From positions 1 to 12,995 of the forward strand of contig JBBDJG010000032.1 in assembly GCA_040880005.1 (NCBI GenBank): 12,995 nt of DNA, given 5' to 3'. This DNA is from JBBDJG01 sp040880005 (GTDB lineage: Bacteria; Actinomycetota; Thermoleophilia; Solirubrobacterales; JBBDJG01). The stretch's first letter is position 1. Each line of letters opens with the position of its first letter. The position numbers and the translations under genes were made by a program. This document shows, one piece after another, positions 6,386-12,322 of the stretch. The notes beneath the pieces were generated by a model. The model saw nothing but the letters and a program-made list of their open reading frames with translations. It was not told where the DNA came from and did not search any database.

Positions 6386-7024
6386 GTGCCGAGCGAGCGC
6401 CTGACGGACTTTCCGCTGTTCCCCCTGCCGATAGTCCTGCTGCCAACCGAGGTAGTTCCGCTGCACATCTTCGAAGACCGTTTCAAGACGATGATCTCTC
6501 TGTGCCTCGACGAGCACAGCGAGTTCGGCATCGTATGGCTCTCGGACGACGGTCTGCGCGAGGTCGGGTGCTCCGCGACCGTTGTCGAGGTGCTCGACCA
6601 CACGGATGAAGGTCACATGAACGTCCTGGTGCGAGGCACGATGCCGTTCAGACTTGTGGAGCGCAGCGAGGAGCATGTGTTTCCGGCCGGAACGATCGAC
6701 CTGCTCAACGATCGCCAAGAGGACGTTCAACCGCGAGCGGCCGAGGACGCGCGCTCCAGCTACGCGGACTTGCTCGAGCAAGCGACCGACCAGCGACCGG
6801 ACATCGGCGCACTCGGCGAGCTGAACGCCTACGAGATGGCGGCGAGCGTGGACATCGGCCAAGAGGTCAAGCAGGGTCTGCTGGAGCTGCGCTCCGAACA
6901 GGCTCGGCTACGGCTGCTCGCTCGCCTGTTCAAGGACGGAGTCAAACGACTCGAGATCGCCGGCAAAATCGGGGAGCGCGCCCAGGGCAACGGGAAGGTC
7001 AAGTTCGACCTCGGACAGCAGTAG
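6386..7024 (+). CDS. Stand-alone LON substrate-binding (LON N-terminal) domain protein
   Basis: This 212-residue protein is one LON-substrate-binding domain (PF02190 type) without the AAA+ or protease parts of Lon. It begins with the typical FPLFPLPIVLLPTEVVPLHIFEDRFKTM (9-36), followed by FGIVWL, the CSATVVEVL strand (62-70), LVRGTMPFRLVE and a C-terminal helical bundle rich in Leu and Arg. Stand-alone members are common in actinobacteria and proteobacteria; their role is not well defined, with substrate or adaptor binding usually proposed. GTG at 6386 is chosen because the domain begins within ten residues and a TAGACT box lies six bases upstream. The gene ends back to back with the convergent GGT-family gene: TAG and the opposite-strand TAG form TAGCTA with no gap. 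Family secure, function open. Confidence 0.9.
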   Translation: MPSERLTDFPLFPLPIVLLPTEVVPLHIFEDRFKTMISLCLDEHSEFGIVWLSDDGLREVGCSATVVEVLDHTDEGHMNVLVRGTMPFRLVERSEEHVFPAGTIDLLNDRQEDVQPRAAEDARSSYADLLEQATDQRPDIGALGELNAYEMAASVDIGQEVKQGLLELRSEQARLRLLARLFKDGVKRLEIAGKIGERAQGNGKVKFDLGQQ

Positions 7025-8614
7025 CTACTCCACCACGACCACCGCGCCGCCGCGGCGCGGATCTCCCCCGCCTGCCAGCGATCCCGTCTCGAGATCCCGG
7101 TGCACGGCCTGCGCACCGCCGAAGAAGAGGTTCCTCCGGCCCCAGCGGACGACTTCGTAACCGCGGCGCTCGAGGTCGGCCAGGGCGGCATCGCCGAAGC
7201 CGGGTTCGACATGCAACACGCCGGCCTCGTAGTGCATCCGCCCGTGGCGAATCGCCTCCTGGACAGGCATGCCGTAGTCCGCGACGTAGCGAATCGCCTG
7301 GAGGATCGCCGAGCGCAGTCGATTCGAACCGGCGCTCCCCAGAGCTAGCTCCACGTCGCCCTCGTTGATCACCAACGTTGGCGCCATCATGCTGGTCACG
7401 CGCGTGCCAGGTGGGTGCCGGTGAAAACCGAGGGGGTTCAGATCCTCTTCGCCGAGCATGTTGTTGAGGTGGATGCCCGTCCCGGGAACCAGTACGCCCG
7501 AGCCGGTGCCGTTCGAGCAGGTGACGCTGACAGCGTTTCCCCGATCGTCCATCACGGAGATGTGCGTCGTCGATCCAAGCGAATCCGGCGGCGGTTCGTC
7601 CGCCGCGGGCCGGTGCTCGGCGAGACGCTCACGAACGCGTCCCAGCGCCTCCTCCACGTGCGGGTCCGCAAGGAACTCCGACGCGAAGCTCTCGCTGTGC
7701 AGTCCGTCATCGAAGTCGGCTCCGCGCGCCATGTTCGACTCCTCCATCGATTCCACCAAGCGAGCAAGCGCATCCGGGTCGTCGAGCGAGCCGGGATCGC
7801 CGAAGCGTTCGAGCAAGTCGAGCGCGAACGCAATCAGGATGCCGCCCGACGAAGGCGGCGCATTTGTCAGCACATTGCGCCCGCGATAAGAGGCCTCCAC
7901 CGGGTCGCGCTCGATCACTCGATAGGAGGCGAAGTCCTCGTGCGAGAGGAATCCCCCGCGTTCACAGACCCATTCACAGACGCGCTCGGTCACCTCCGAC
8001 TCGTAGACCGACGCCGGGCCTCCGGCCGCCAGCCGCTCCAGCGCGTCGGCCAGCTCCGGGAACCGGAACGTGTCACCCTCGCGCAACAGCTTGCCGCCGG
8101 GAGCGTAAAGCTCTCGCGTTTCCCCGTAGTAGGTGACGATCGGCTCCAGTATCTCGAACAGATACGCGTTCTCCGCGGATACATCGACGCCCTCGCGTGC
8201 AAGCGTCACGGCGGGCTTGACAAGCTCCGTGAACGGAATCGAGCCGAAGCGCTCGGCCGCCTGCCACAGCCCTGCCGCGGTTCCCGGCACGCCACACGAC
8301 GCCGGCCCGATGTTGAACACCTGAGGCGTCTCGTCGAACACAACTTCCGCCGCCACCAGCTCCGCTCTGCTGTTCGGGTCCAGGCCTCGCCCTCCCGCCT
8401 CGACGAAGAAGTCGAGGAGATGATTCTCACCGGCAGCGGTGTGCGCAAGCATGAATCCGCCGGCGCCGAGCCCCGTCAGCGTGCTCTCAGCCGCAAACGA
8501 GGCCAACACGGCGCAGATGGCAGCGTCGAACGCGTTGCCGCCTTCACGCAGCATCGTCGCGCCGGCATCAGCCGTGAGCGGGTGTCCCGCAGCGATTACG
8601 CCTCGTGTGGCCAC
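7025..8614 (-). CDS. Gamma-glutamyltranspeptidase-family Ntn hydrolase, no signal peptide
   Basis: The 529-residue protein has GGT architecture: a large-subunit region starting ATRGVIAAGHPLTADAGATMLREGGNAFDA, GLGAGGFMLAH (48-58), VPGTAAGLW (109-117), and the autocleavage site before Thr349 in STTHISV, which becomes the N-terminal nucleophile of the small subunit. Downstream are NNMLGEEDLNP (384-394), RVTSMMAPTLV (405-415) and the oxyanion region GSAGSNR (426-432). Family members hydrolyse or transfer gamma-glutamyl groups, or cleave related amides. Compared with E. coli GGT, the acidic D433-region MDDF is replaced by LGEED, the SSM pair reads TSM and the second oxyanion glycine is Ser, so glutathione may not be the substrate. 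No signal peptide is present, unlike secreted GGTs. GTG 8614 is supported by a TAGGAT box six bases upstream. The gene follows the exported-protein gene by 24 bp. Confidence 0.92.
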   Translation of the reverse strand: MATRGVIAAGHPLTADAGATMLREGGNAFDAAICAVLASFAAESTLTGLGAGGFMLAHTAAGENHLLDFFVEAGGRGLDPNSRAELVAAEVVFDETPQVFNIGPASCGVPGTAAGLWQAAERFGSIPFTELVKPAVTLAREGVDVSAENAYLFEILEPIVTYYGETRELYAPGGKLLREGDTFRFPELADALERLAAGGPASVYESEVTERVCEWVCERGGFLSHEDFASYRVIERDPVEASYRGRNVLTNAPPSSGGILIAFALDLLERFGDPGSLDDPDALARLVESMEESNMARGADFDDGLHSESFASEFLADPHVEEALGRVRERLAEHRPAADEPPPDSLGSTTHISVMDDRGNAVSVTCSNGTGSGVLVPGTGIHLNNMLGEEDLNPLGFHRHPPGTRVTSMMAPTLVINEGDVELALGSAGSNRLRSAILQAIRYVADYGMPVQEAIRHGRMHYEAGVLHVEPGFGDAALADLERRGYEVVRWGRRNLFFGGAQAVHRDLETGSLAGGGDPRRGGAVVVVE

Positions 8615-8620
8615 GCGCAG

Positions 8621-8626
8621 ATCCTA
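8621..8626 (-). promoter_or_regulatory. -10 box for a leaderless GGT-family gene
   Basis: The minus strand reads TAGGAT, then six bases, then GTG at 8614. This is the same layout as at 6374 and 9821. It lies in the 24-bp gap after the stop of the upstream gene, so the GGT gene may have its own promoter as well as read-through. Confidence 0.5.
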
Positions 8627-8638
8627 TGCCGCCAGCCG

Positions 8639-9814
8639 CTAGCGCTTCTTGCTCTTTTTGACCTTGATCGACCCTGCGGCAAGCTGTGTCTTGCCAATCT
8701 TGAGGTTCACGTAGAACTTCTTCTGCCTGCGAACCAGTCTCTTGCCCCTCTTGGTCAGCTTGGCACTGACGGTTTTGGTCGCTCCAGCGGGGATGTTCAG
8801 CTTCGACCTGGCCACCGTGATCGTGCGGCTCTTCTTCGCGGCAGCTTCCGCGGCTCTGCGATTGGGCGCATTCAGGGCACGCAGAGCAGCTACATTCGCT
8901 GCCTGTCCTGCACGATTTTGAATCAGCACCGTGCCGATACAGGGCGTCGCCTGATTGCAGCGCAATCCGAAGCTCAGCACGTTGCCGCGCAGACGCGCGA
9001 CCGGCTGAACCAAGGTGACCACGGCCCCGGAGTTGGCGTTACCGCCCGCGATCGGCTCCCAGTCGGCCTGCAACAGAACCTGGTAGCCGAGGATCCCGGC
9101 GGCATTGGCGCGCTCCTCACCCGGGCGCCAGGCCGGATAGTAGCCCGCCGTCAGGCTGCCGTTGATGTTGTCGGGGTTCTGCCACTCGCCCGTGTCCTGG
9201 GCCGGGACCGGCACGCCCGGAGCGAGGACGCTGAGGCCGAGCGTGTCGAATTCGACGGCCTGCGTGAGCGGGTTGGGCAGGATGTCGCTCCTGACCGGCA
9301 GTGCCATGGCGACGGTAGTGACGGCGTTGGGCGCCGGAGTGAAGATGGCGCTGCGGCCGGCCTCCTTGCAACAGGCGACGTTCACTCCGGGCGCGCCGGG
9401 CGTCTCCCCGGCCGGATTCGGATTCACCACCCCGACCACAGACCTGATGGCGCGCAACACTACGACCTGCATCGGGCCGGCGATCGCACCAACGCGGACG
9501 CGCACTCGCACGATCGTGCCGATCCCTGGCGGTACGAGAGAGTTTTCCTGCGTGCCCAGGTTCCGCCCCGTCGCCGACCAGGTGCAGTTCGTCTGATTGC
9601 TCGGATAGACGATGTGGACGAATCCCGCGAGCGTCACCGGATCGAGGCCGTACGGGCCCGGCAGGCCACCACAATCGATGCCGTTGGTTGCGGGCCGGCT
9701 GAGGTTGGTCCCGAAGGTCGTCAGCGCCTCGGCCGAGGGCGCGAACGCCAGCGGGGCGCCAATTGCCGTTGCCAGGAGCAGGCGCCTCAGGCTATGGCCA
9801 AGAGCGTGCGGCAC
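8639..9814 (-). CDS. Exported protein of unknown function with basic C-terminal tail
   Basis: From GTG 9814 the protein has 391 residues. It starts with a Sec signal peptide: Arg10-Arg11, hydrophobic LLLATAIGAPLAFAP, and a likely cut after AEA (28-30). The mature part is rich in beta-type, Gly/Pro/Asn segments with six scattered cysteines (48, 77, 148, 149, 286, 292). It ends in a Lys/Arg-rich stretch, roughly residues 318-391, with the pattern ITVARSKLNIPAGATKTVSAKL followed by KRGKRLVRRQKKF and the terminal KVKKSKKR. I do not recognise a catalytic family; the tail resembles ones I associate with exported Thermoleophilia proteins and might bind cell-wall polyanions. GTG 9814 is chosen over a longer open frame that runs into ftsZ because of the signal peptide and a TATCAT box exactly six bases upstream. 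Confidence 0.75.
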   Translation of the reverse strand: MPHALGHSLRRLLLATAIGAPLAFAPSAEALTTFGTNLSRPATNGIDCGGLPGPYGLDPVTLAGFVHIVYPSNQTNCTWSATGRNLGTQENSLVPPGIGTIVRVRVRVGAIAGPMQVVVLRAIRSVVGVVNPNPAGETPGAPGVNVACCKEAGRSAIFTPAPNAVTTVAMALPVRSDILPNPLTQAVEFDTLGLSVLAPGVPVPAQDTGEWQNPDNINGSLTAGYYPAWRPGEERANAAGILGYQVLLQADWEPIAGGNANSGAVVTLVQPVARLRGNVLSFGLRCNQATPCIGTVLIQNRAGQAANVAALRALNAPNRRAAEAAAKKSRTITVARSKLNIPAGATKTVSAKLTKRGKRLVRRQKKFYVNLKIGKTQLAAGSIKVKKSKKR

Positions 9815-9820
9815 GGCACG

Positions 9821-9826
9821 ATGATA
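9821..9826 (-). promoter_or_regulatory. -10 box for the leaderless exported-protein gene
   Basis: The minus strand reads TATCAT, six bases, then GTG at 9814, again with no Shine-Dalgarno. It lies in the 61-bp gap between the ftsZ stop and this gene. The ftsZ stop itself sits in the loop of a 5-bp dyad (GGTCG 9870-9874 with CGACC 9880-9884), too weak to call a terminator. Confidence 0.5.
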
Positions 9827-9875
9827 GTGCGAATCCCACGCCGGGACAGCACCGATTTCCTTGGCAAGCGGTCGG

Positions 9876-11213
9876 CTAGCGACCCGGGATGAACTCCGGG
9901 ATCTCCAGCTCGTCCGCGAGGTCGCGAACGTTGCTGCGCTCGGTGCGCCGGACACGTGGCTCGCCCGCCGGCTCGTGCAGCCTGGTGGCGGTCGATCCCC
10001 GCATCGAGCGGTCGCCGTATCCGGTTGCCACGACGGTGACCCAGCACTCGTCGGAGATCTTCTCATCGACCATCGCGCCGAAGATGATGTTGGCGCCCGG
10101 GTGAGCGGCTTCCGACACCGCCTTCGCGGCTTCGTTGACCTCCCACAGCGAGAGATCGGGCCCGCCCGTGATCGACAGCAGGATCGAACGCGCACCCTCC
10201 ACCGATGTCTCCAGCAGTGGAGACGAAACGGCCTGCTCGGCCGCCTCGATCGAGCGGCGTTCGCCGGTCCCCATGCCGATTCCGAGCAGCGCCTGACCGG
10301 CGTCACTCATGATCGTGCGCACATCAGCGAAGTCGAGGTTGATCAGACCGGGCAGCGTGACCAGATCCGAGACGCCCTGTACGCCCTGACGCAAGACGTC
10401 GTCGGCAACCCTGAAAGCATCGACCATCGTCGTCGTCTGCTCCAGCACCGACAACAGCCGGTTGTTGGGGATGACTATCAGCGTGTCAACCTGCTTCGCG
10501 AGTTCCTTTACACCCTCCTCGGCTGCGGCCATGCGCTTGGTGCCCTCGAAACCAAAGGGCTTCGTAACGATGCCAACGGTCAGCGCACCGACCTCGCGGG
10601 CAATGCGCGCAACGATCGGCGCAGCGCCGGTGCCGGTGCCGCCGCCGGCTCCGCTCGTAACGAAAACCATGTCGGACCCCTTGAGCATCGTCTTGATGCG
10701 ATCGTCATCGGACACCGCGGCCGCATGTCCGATGTTGGGGTCGGACCCGGAGCCAAGCCCGCGAGTGATGTCGCCGCCGATGTGCAACGTGATGTCGGCC
10801 GCGCTCTCGTGAAGCGACTGCAGGTCGGTGTTGACGGCGATGAACTCCACGCCCTCGACGCCTGCCTCGATCATGCGATTGACGGCATTGACACCGGCTC
10901 CACCTACGCCCACGACTCGCAGGACCGGCATGTGCACGCTTGCCGGCCTCGATGTCAGCGGCTCGTCACGCGGCCGGTACTCGCGTGGCGAGTCGTCCGG
11001 GGGTTCGAGCACGTCGCTCGGAATATCCTGGGAAAAGGCCGCAGTGAGACGCTCCTTGGGGGTGGGGATGGCCGGGGGCTCGTCGATCTCGGGCCGCACG
11101 TCGGGCCCGCGCTCCTGCGGCTGCTGGGGTTGCTCATCCCCCGGCACGTCCGTGCGGCGGAAGAGTGCCGCCAACGGTCCTTCACGCATGCTGGCTCGCT
11201 TATCCCTTGCCAT
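9876..11213 (-). CDS. ftsZ: Cell division protein FtsZ with long N-terminal extension
   Basis: This 445-residue tubulin-like GTPase assembles the division ring. The core begins near residue 96 with LRVVGVGGAGVNAVNRM. The signature GAGGGTGTGAAP (188-199) binds the nucleotide, and the T7 catalytic loop is NLDFADVR (292-299). The last residues, ELEIPEFIPGR, are a conserved C-terminal peptide of the type that binds partners such as SepF or FtsA. Two things are odd. About 95 residues, rich in Pro, Asp, Glu and Arg, precede the core where most FtsZ proteins have 10-30, and the C-terminal linker is only about 30 residues. The start is firm: ATG 11213 follows a full AAGGAGGT with an 8-base spacer. 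It overlaps the parA 3' end by 14 bp. No ftsQ, ftsA, murC or sepF adjoins, so this is not the usual dcw context; a second ftsZ elsewhere is possible. Confidence 0.95.
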   Translation of the reverse strand: MARDKRASMREGPLAALFRRTDVPGDEQPQQPQERGPDVRPEIDEPPAIPTPKERLTAAFSQDIPSDVLEPPDDSPREYRPRDEPLTSRPASVHMPVLRVVGVGGAGVNAVNRMIEAGVEGVEFIAVNTDLQSLHESAADITLHIGGDITRGLGSGSDPNIGHAAAVSDDDRIKTMLKGSDMVFVTSGAGGGTGTGAAPIVARIAREVGALTVGIVTKPFGFEGTKRMAAAEEGVKELAKQVDTLIVIPNNRLLSVLEQTTTMVDAFRVADDVLRQGVQGVSDLVTLPGLINLDFADVRTIMSDAGQALLGIGMGTGERRSIEAAEQAVSSPLLETSVEGARSILLSITGGPDLSLWEVNEAAKAVSEAAHPGANIIFGAMVDEKISDECWVTVVATGYGDRSMRGSTATRLHEPAGEPRVRRTERSNVRDLADELEIPEFIPGR

Positions 11214-12186
11214 TATCGAGGACCTCCTTCGCAAGTTCTCTGTAGGACTCCGCGGCCACGCCCTCCGGCTCGTACTTGAGCACGGACGTTCCCTTCACGG
11301 GCGCCTCGGCGAACCGGATCGTCTTCTTGATCCTAGTCGCGAACACGCGATCGCCGAAGTTCTCCTCGAGGATCTCGATCGCCTCCTTGGCGTGCACCGT
11401 TCGGCTGTCGACCAGCGTGGGCAGGATGCCCTCGATCTCGACGTCGGGATTGAGTTCCTCGCGGATCATCGAAAGTGTGTTTTGAAGCTGAATCAAGCCG
11501 CGCATCGAAAGATACTCGCACTGGACGGGCACAATAACCTTGTCGGCGGCCGTCAGCGCGTTGATCGTCAGCAGGCCGAGCGAAGGCGGCGTGTCGATGC
11601 AGATGAAGTCGTAGTCGTCCAGGACCGGCTTGAGCGCCTTCTCCAGCGACCGCTCGCGGCCGATCTGCGTGCTCATGGCGATCTCCGACCCCGCCAGGTC
11701 GATCGAAGCGCAGGCCACGTCGACCTCCCGCTTGCGGATCACCTCGCGGATCGAGATGTGATTGACCAGCACGTCGTGCATCGACTTCTCGACCGTGTCC
11801 GGGTCGATCCCCTGGCTCATCGTCAGGTTCCCCTGGGGGTCCATGTCGATCGCGAGCACCCTGTGCCCAGCCTCGGCAAAGGCGACGGCAAGGTTCAACG
11901 TGGTGGTGGTCTTGGCAACGCCGCCCTTCTGGTTGGCGAACGCGATCACCTTGGCCCGGCCCGTGCCAGGGCCCGAGGCCGGCTTGGACCGCTTTGCATC
12001 GGAGGCTTTGGTTGCGCTCACCTCAGTGCTCCCTTCGTCAGCCGGCGTCGACGGCTTGGAAGCCGCCTCCGGCACTGTCTCGGGTACCTGCCCAGCGGGC
12101 GCCTCGACGGTTGCTCCCGGCTCATCTGCCGGCTGCAACAGCCCCGAGCGATACTCGGGACGGGCAAATCGCTGGAGTAATCCCAT
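11200..12186 (-). CDS. parA: ParA/Soj-type deviant-Walker ATPase with N-terminal tail
   Basis: The protein is 328 residues. The ATPase core starts near residue 77 with AKVIAFANQKGGVAKTT; the deviant Walker A is KGGVAKTT (87-94) with signature Lys87. IDMDPQGN (113-120) is the Walker A' stretch and ICIDTPP (195-201) is Walker B. The C-terminal run RFAEAPVKGTSVLKYEPEG is typical of Soj/ParA chromosome-partition ATPases rather than MinD. The first ~76 residues are an extra Ala/Pro/Glu/Ser/Thr-rich tail tipped by MGLLQRFARPEYRSGLLQ, perhaps a short amphipathic helix. ParA ATPases position DNA or protein cargo by ATP-dependent nonspecific DNA binding, normally with ParB; no parB is here and the next gene is ftsZ. 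ATG 12186 is the chosen start; a TAGGGC hexamer lies six bases upstream but is a weak -10. Orphan partition or division-site positioning is inferred. Confidence 0.92.
   Translation of the reverse strand: MGLLQRFARPEYRSGLLQPADEPGATVEAPAGQVPETVPEAASKPSTPADEGSTEVSATKASDAKRSKPASGPGTGRAKVIAFANQKGGVAKTTTTLNLAVAFAEAGHRVLAIDMDPQGNLTMSQGIDPDTVEKSMHDVLVNHISIREVIRKREVDVACASIDLAGSEIAMSTQIGRERSLEKALKPVLDDYDFICIDTPPSLGLLTINALTAADKVIVPVQCEYLSMRGLIQLQNTLSMIREELNPDVEIEGILPTLVDSRTVHAKEAIEILEENFGDRVFATRIKKTIRFAEAPVKGTSVLKYEPEGVAAESYRELAKEVLDNGKG
11222..11229 (-). promoter_or_regulatory. Strong Shine-Dalgarno of ftsZ inside parA
   Basis: AAGGAGGT on the minus strand is a full match to the anti-Shine-Dalgarno and lies eight bases before the ftsZ ATG, within the last codons of parA. 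It is the strongest ribosome site in the window and stands out because several neighbours appear leaderless. It suggests ftsZ is translated from the parA transcript at a high rate. Confidence 0.85.
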
Positions 12187-12250
12187 TGCGATGCCCTATT
12201 CGCACAGGCCGCAAGGAATCCTTCAGCACGCTCCGCCGCCCCGAAACGGC

Positions 12251-12274
12251 GGGCGGGGCCCTGCGGCCCCGCCC
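12251..12274 (-). terminator. GC-rich hairpin downstream of the surface-protein gene
   Basis: A perfect 10-bp stem, GGGCGGGGCC (12251-12260) with 12265-12274, closes a four-base CTGC loop in the gap between the surface-protein stop (12323) and the parA start (12186). It is about 49 bases after that stop. No T-run follows on either strand, so it would be an 'I-shaped' actinobacterial terminator rather than a classical one. The rest of the 136-bp gap shows no gene; it presumably also holds the parA-ftsZ promoter, which I cannot place with confidence. Confidence 0.5.
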
Positions 12275-12322
12275 CAGTCCGTGGATCACGTGTCAGTCGC
12301 CGACCGCGTTCACTCGTAGCTA

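Noticed and set aside
7415..9892. An open reading frame of 825 codons on the plus strand across the GGT-family and exported-protein genes
   Set aside because: It is antisense to two genes with clear protein motifs, crosses their boundary, and its translation is a low-complexity Arg/Ala/Gly product with no family features. Long antisense frames are expected at this GC content.
9815..10306. Upstream extension of the exported protein into ftsZ
   Set aside because: The signal peptide begins at GTG 9814 with a TATCAT box six bases before it; the extension is antisense-frame noise within ftsZ.
9861..12180. Long plus-strand frames opposite ftsZ and parA
   Set aside because: Antisense to two unmistakable conserved genes; no start signals or recognisable domains.
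11200..12186. MinD rather than ParA
   Set aside because: No C-terminal membrane-targeting helix of the MinD kind, and the RFAEAPVKG...KYEPEG end and PQGN motif are of the ParA/Soj type.
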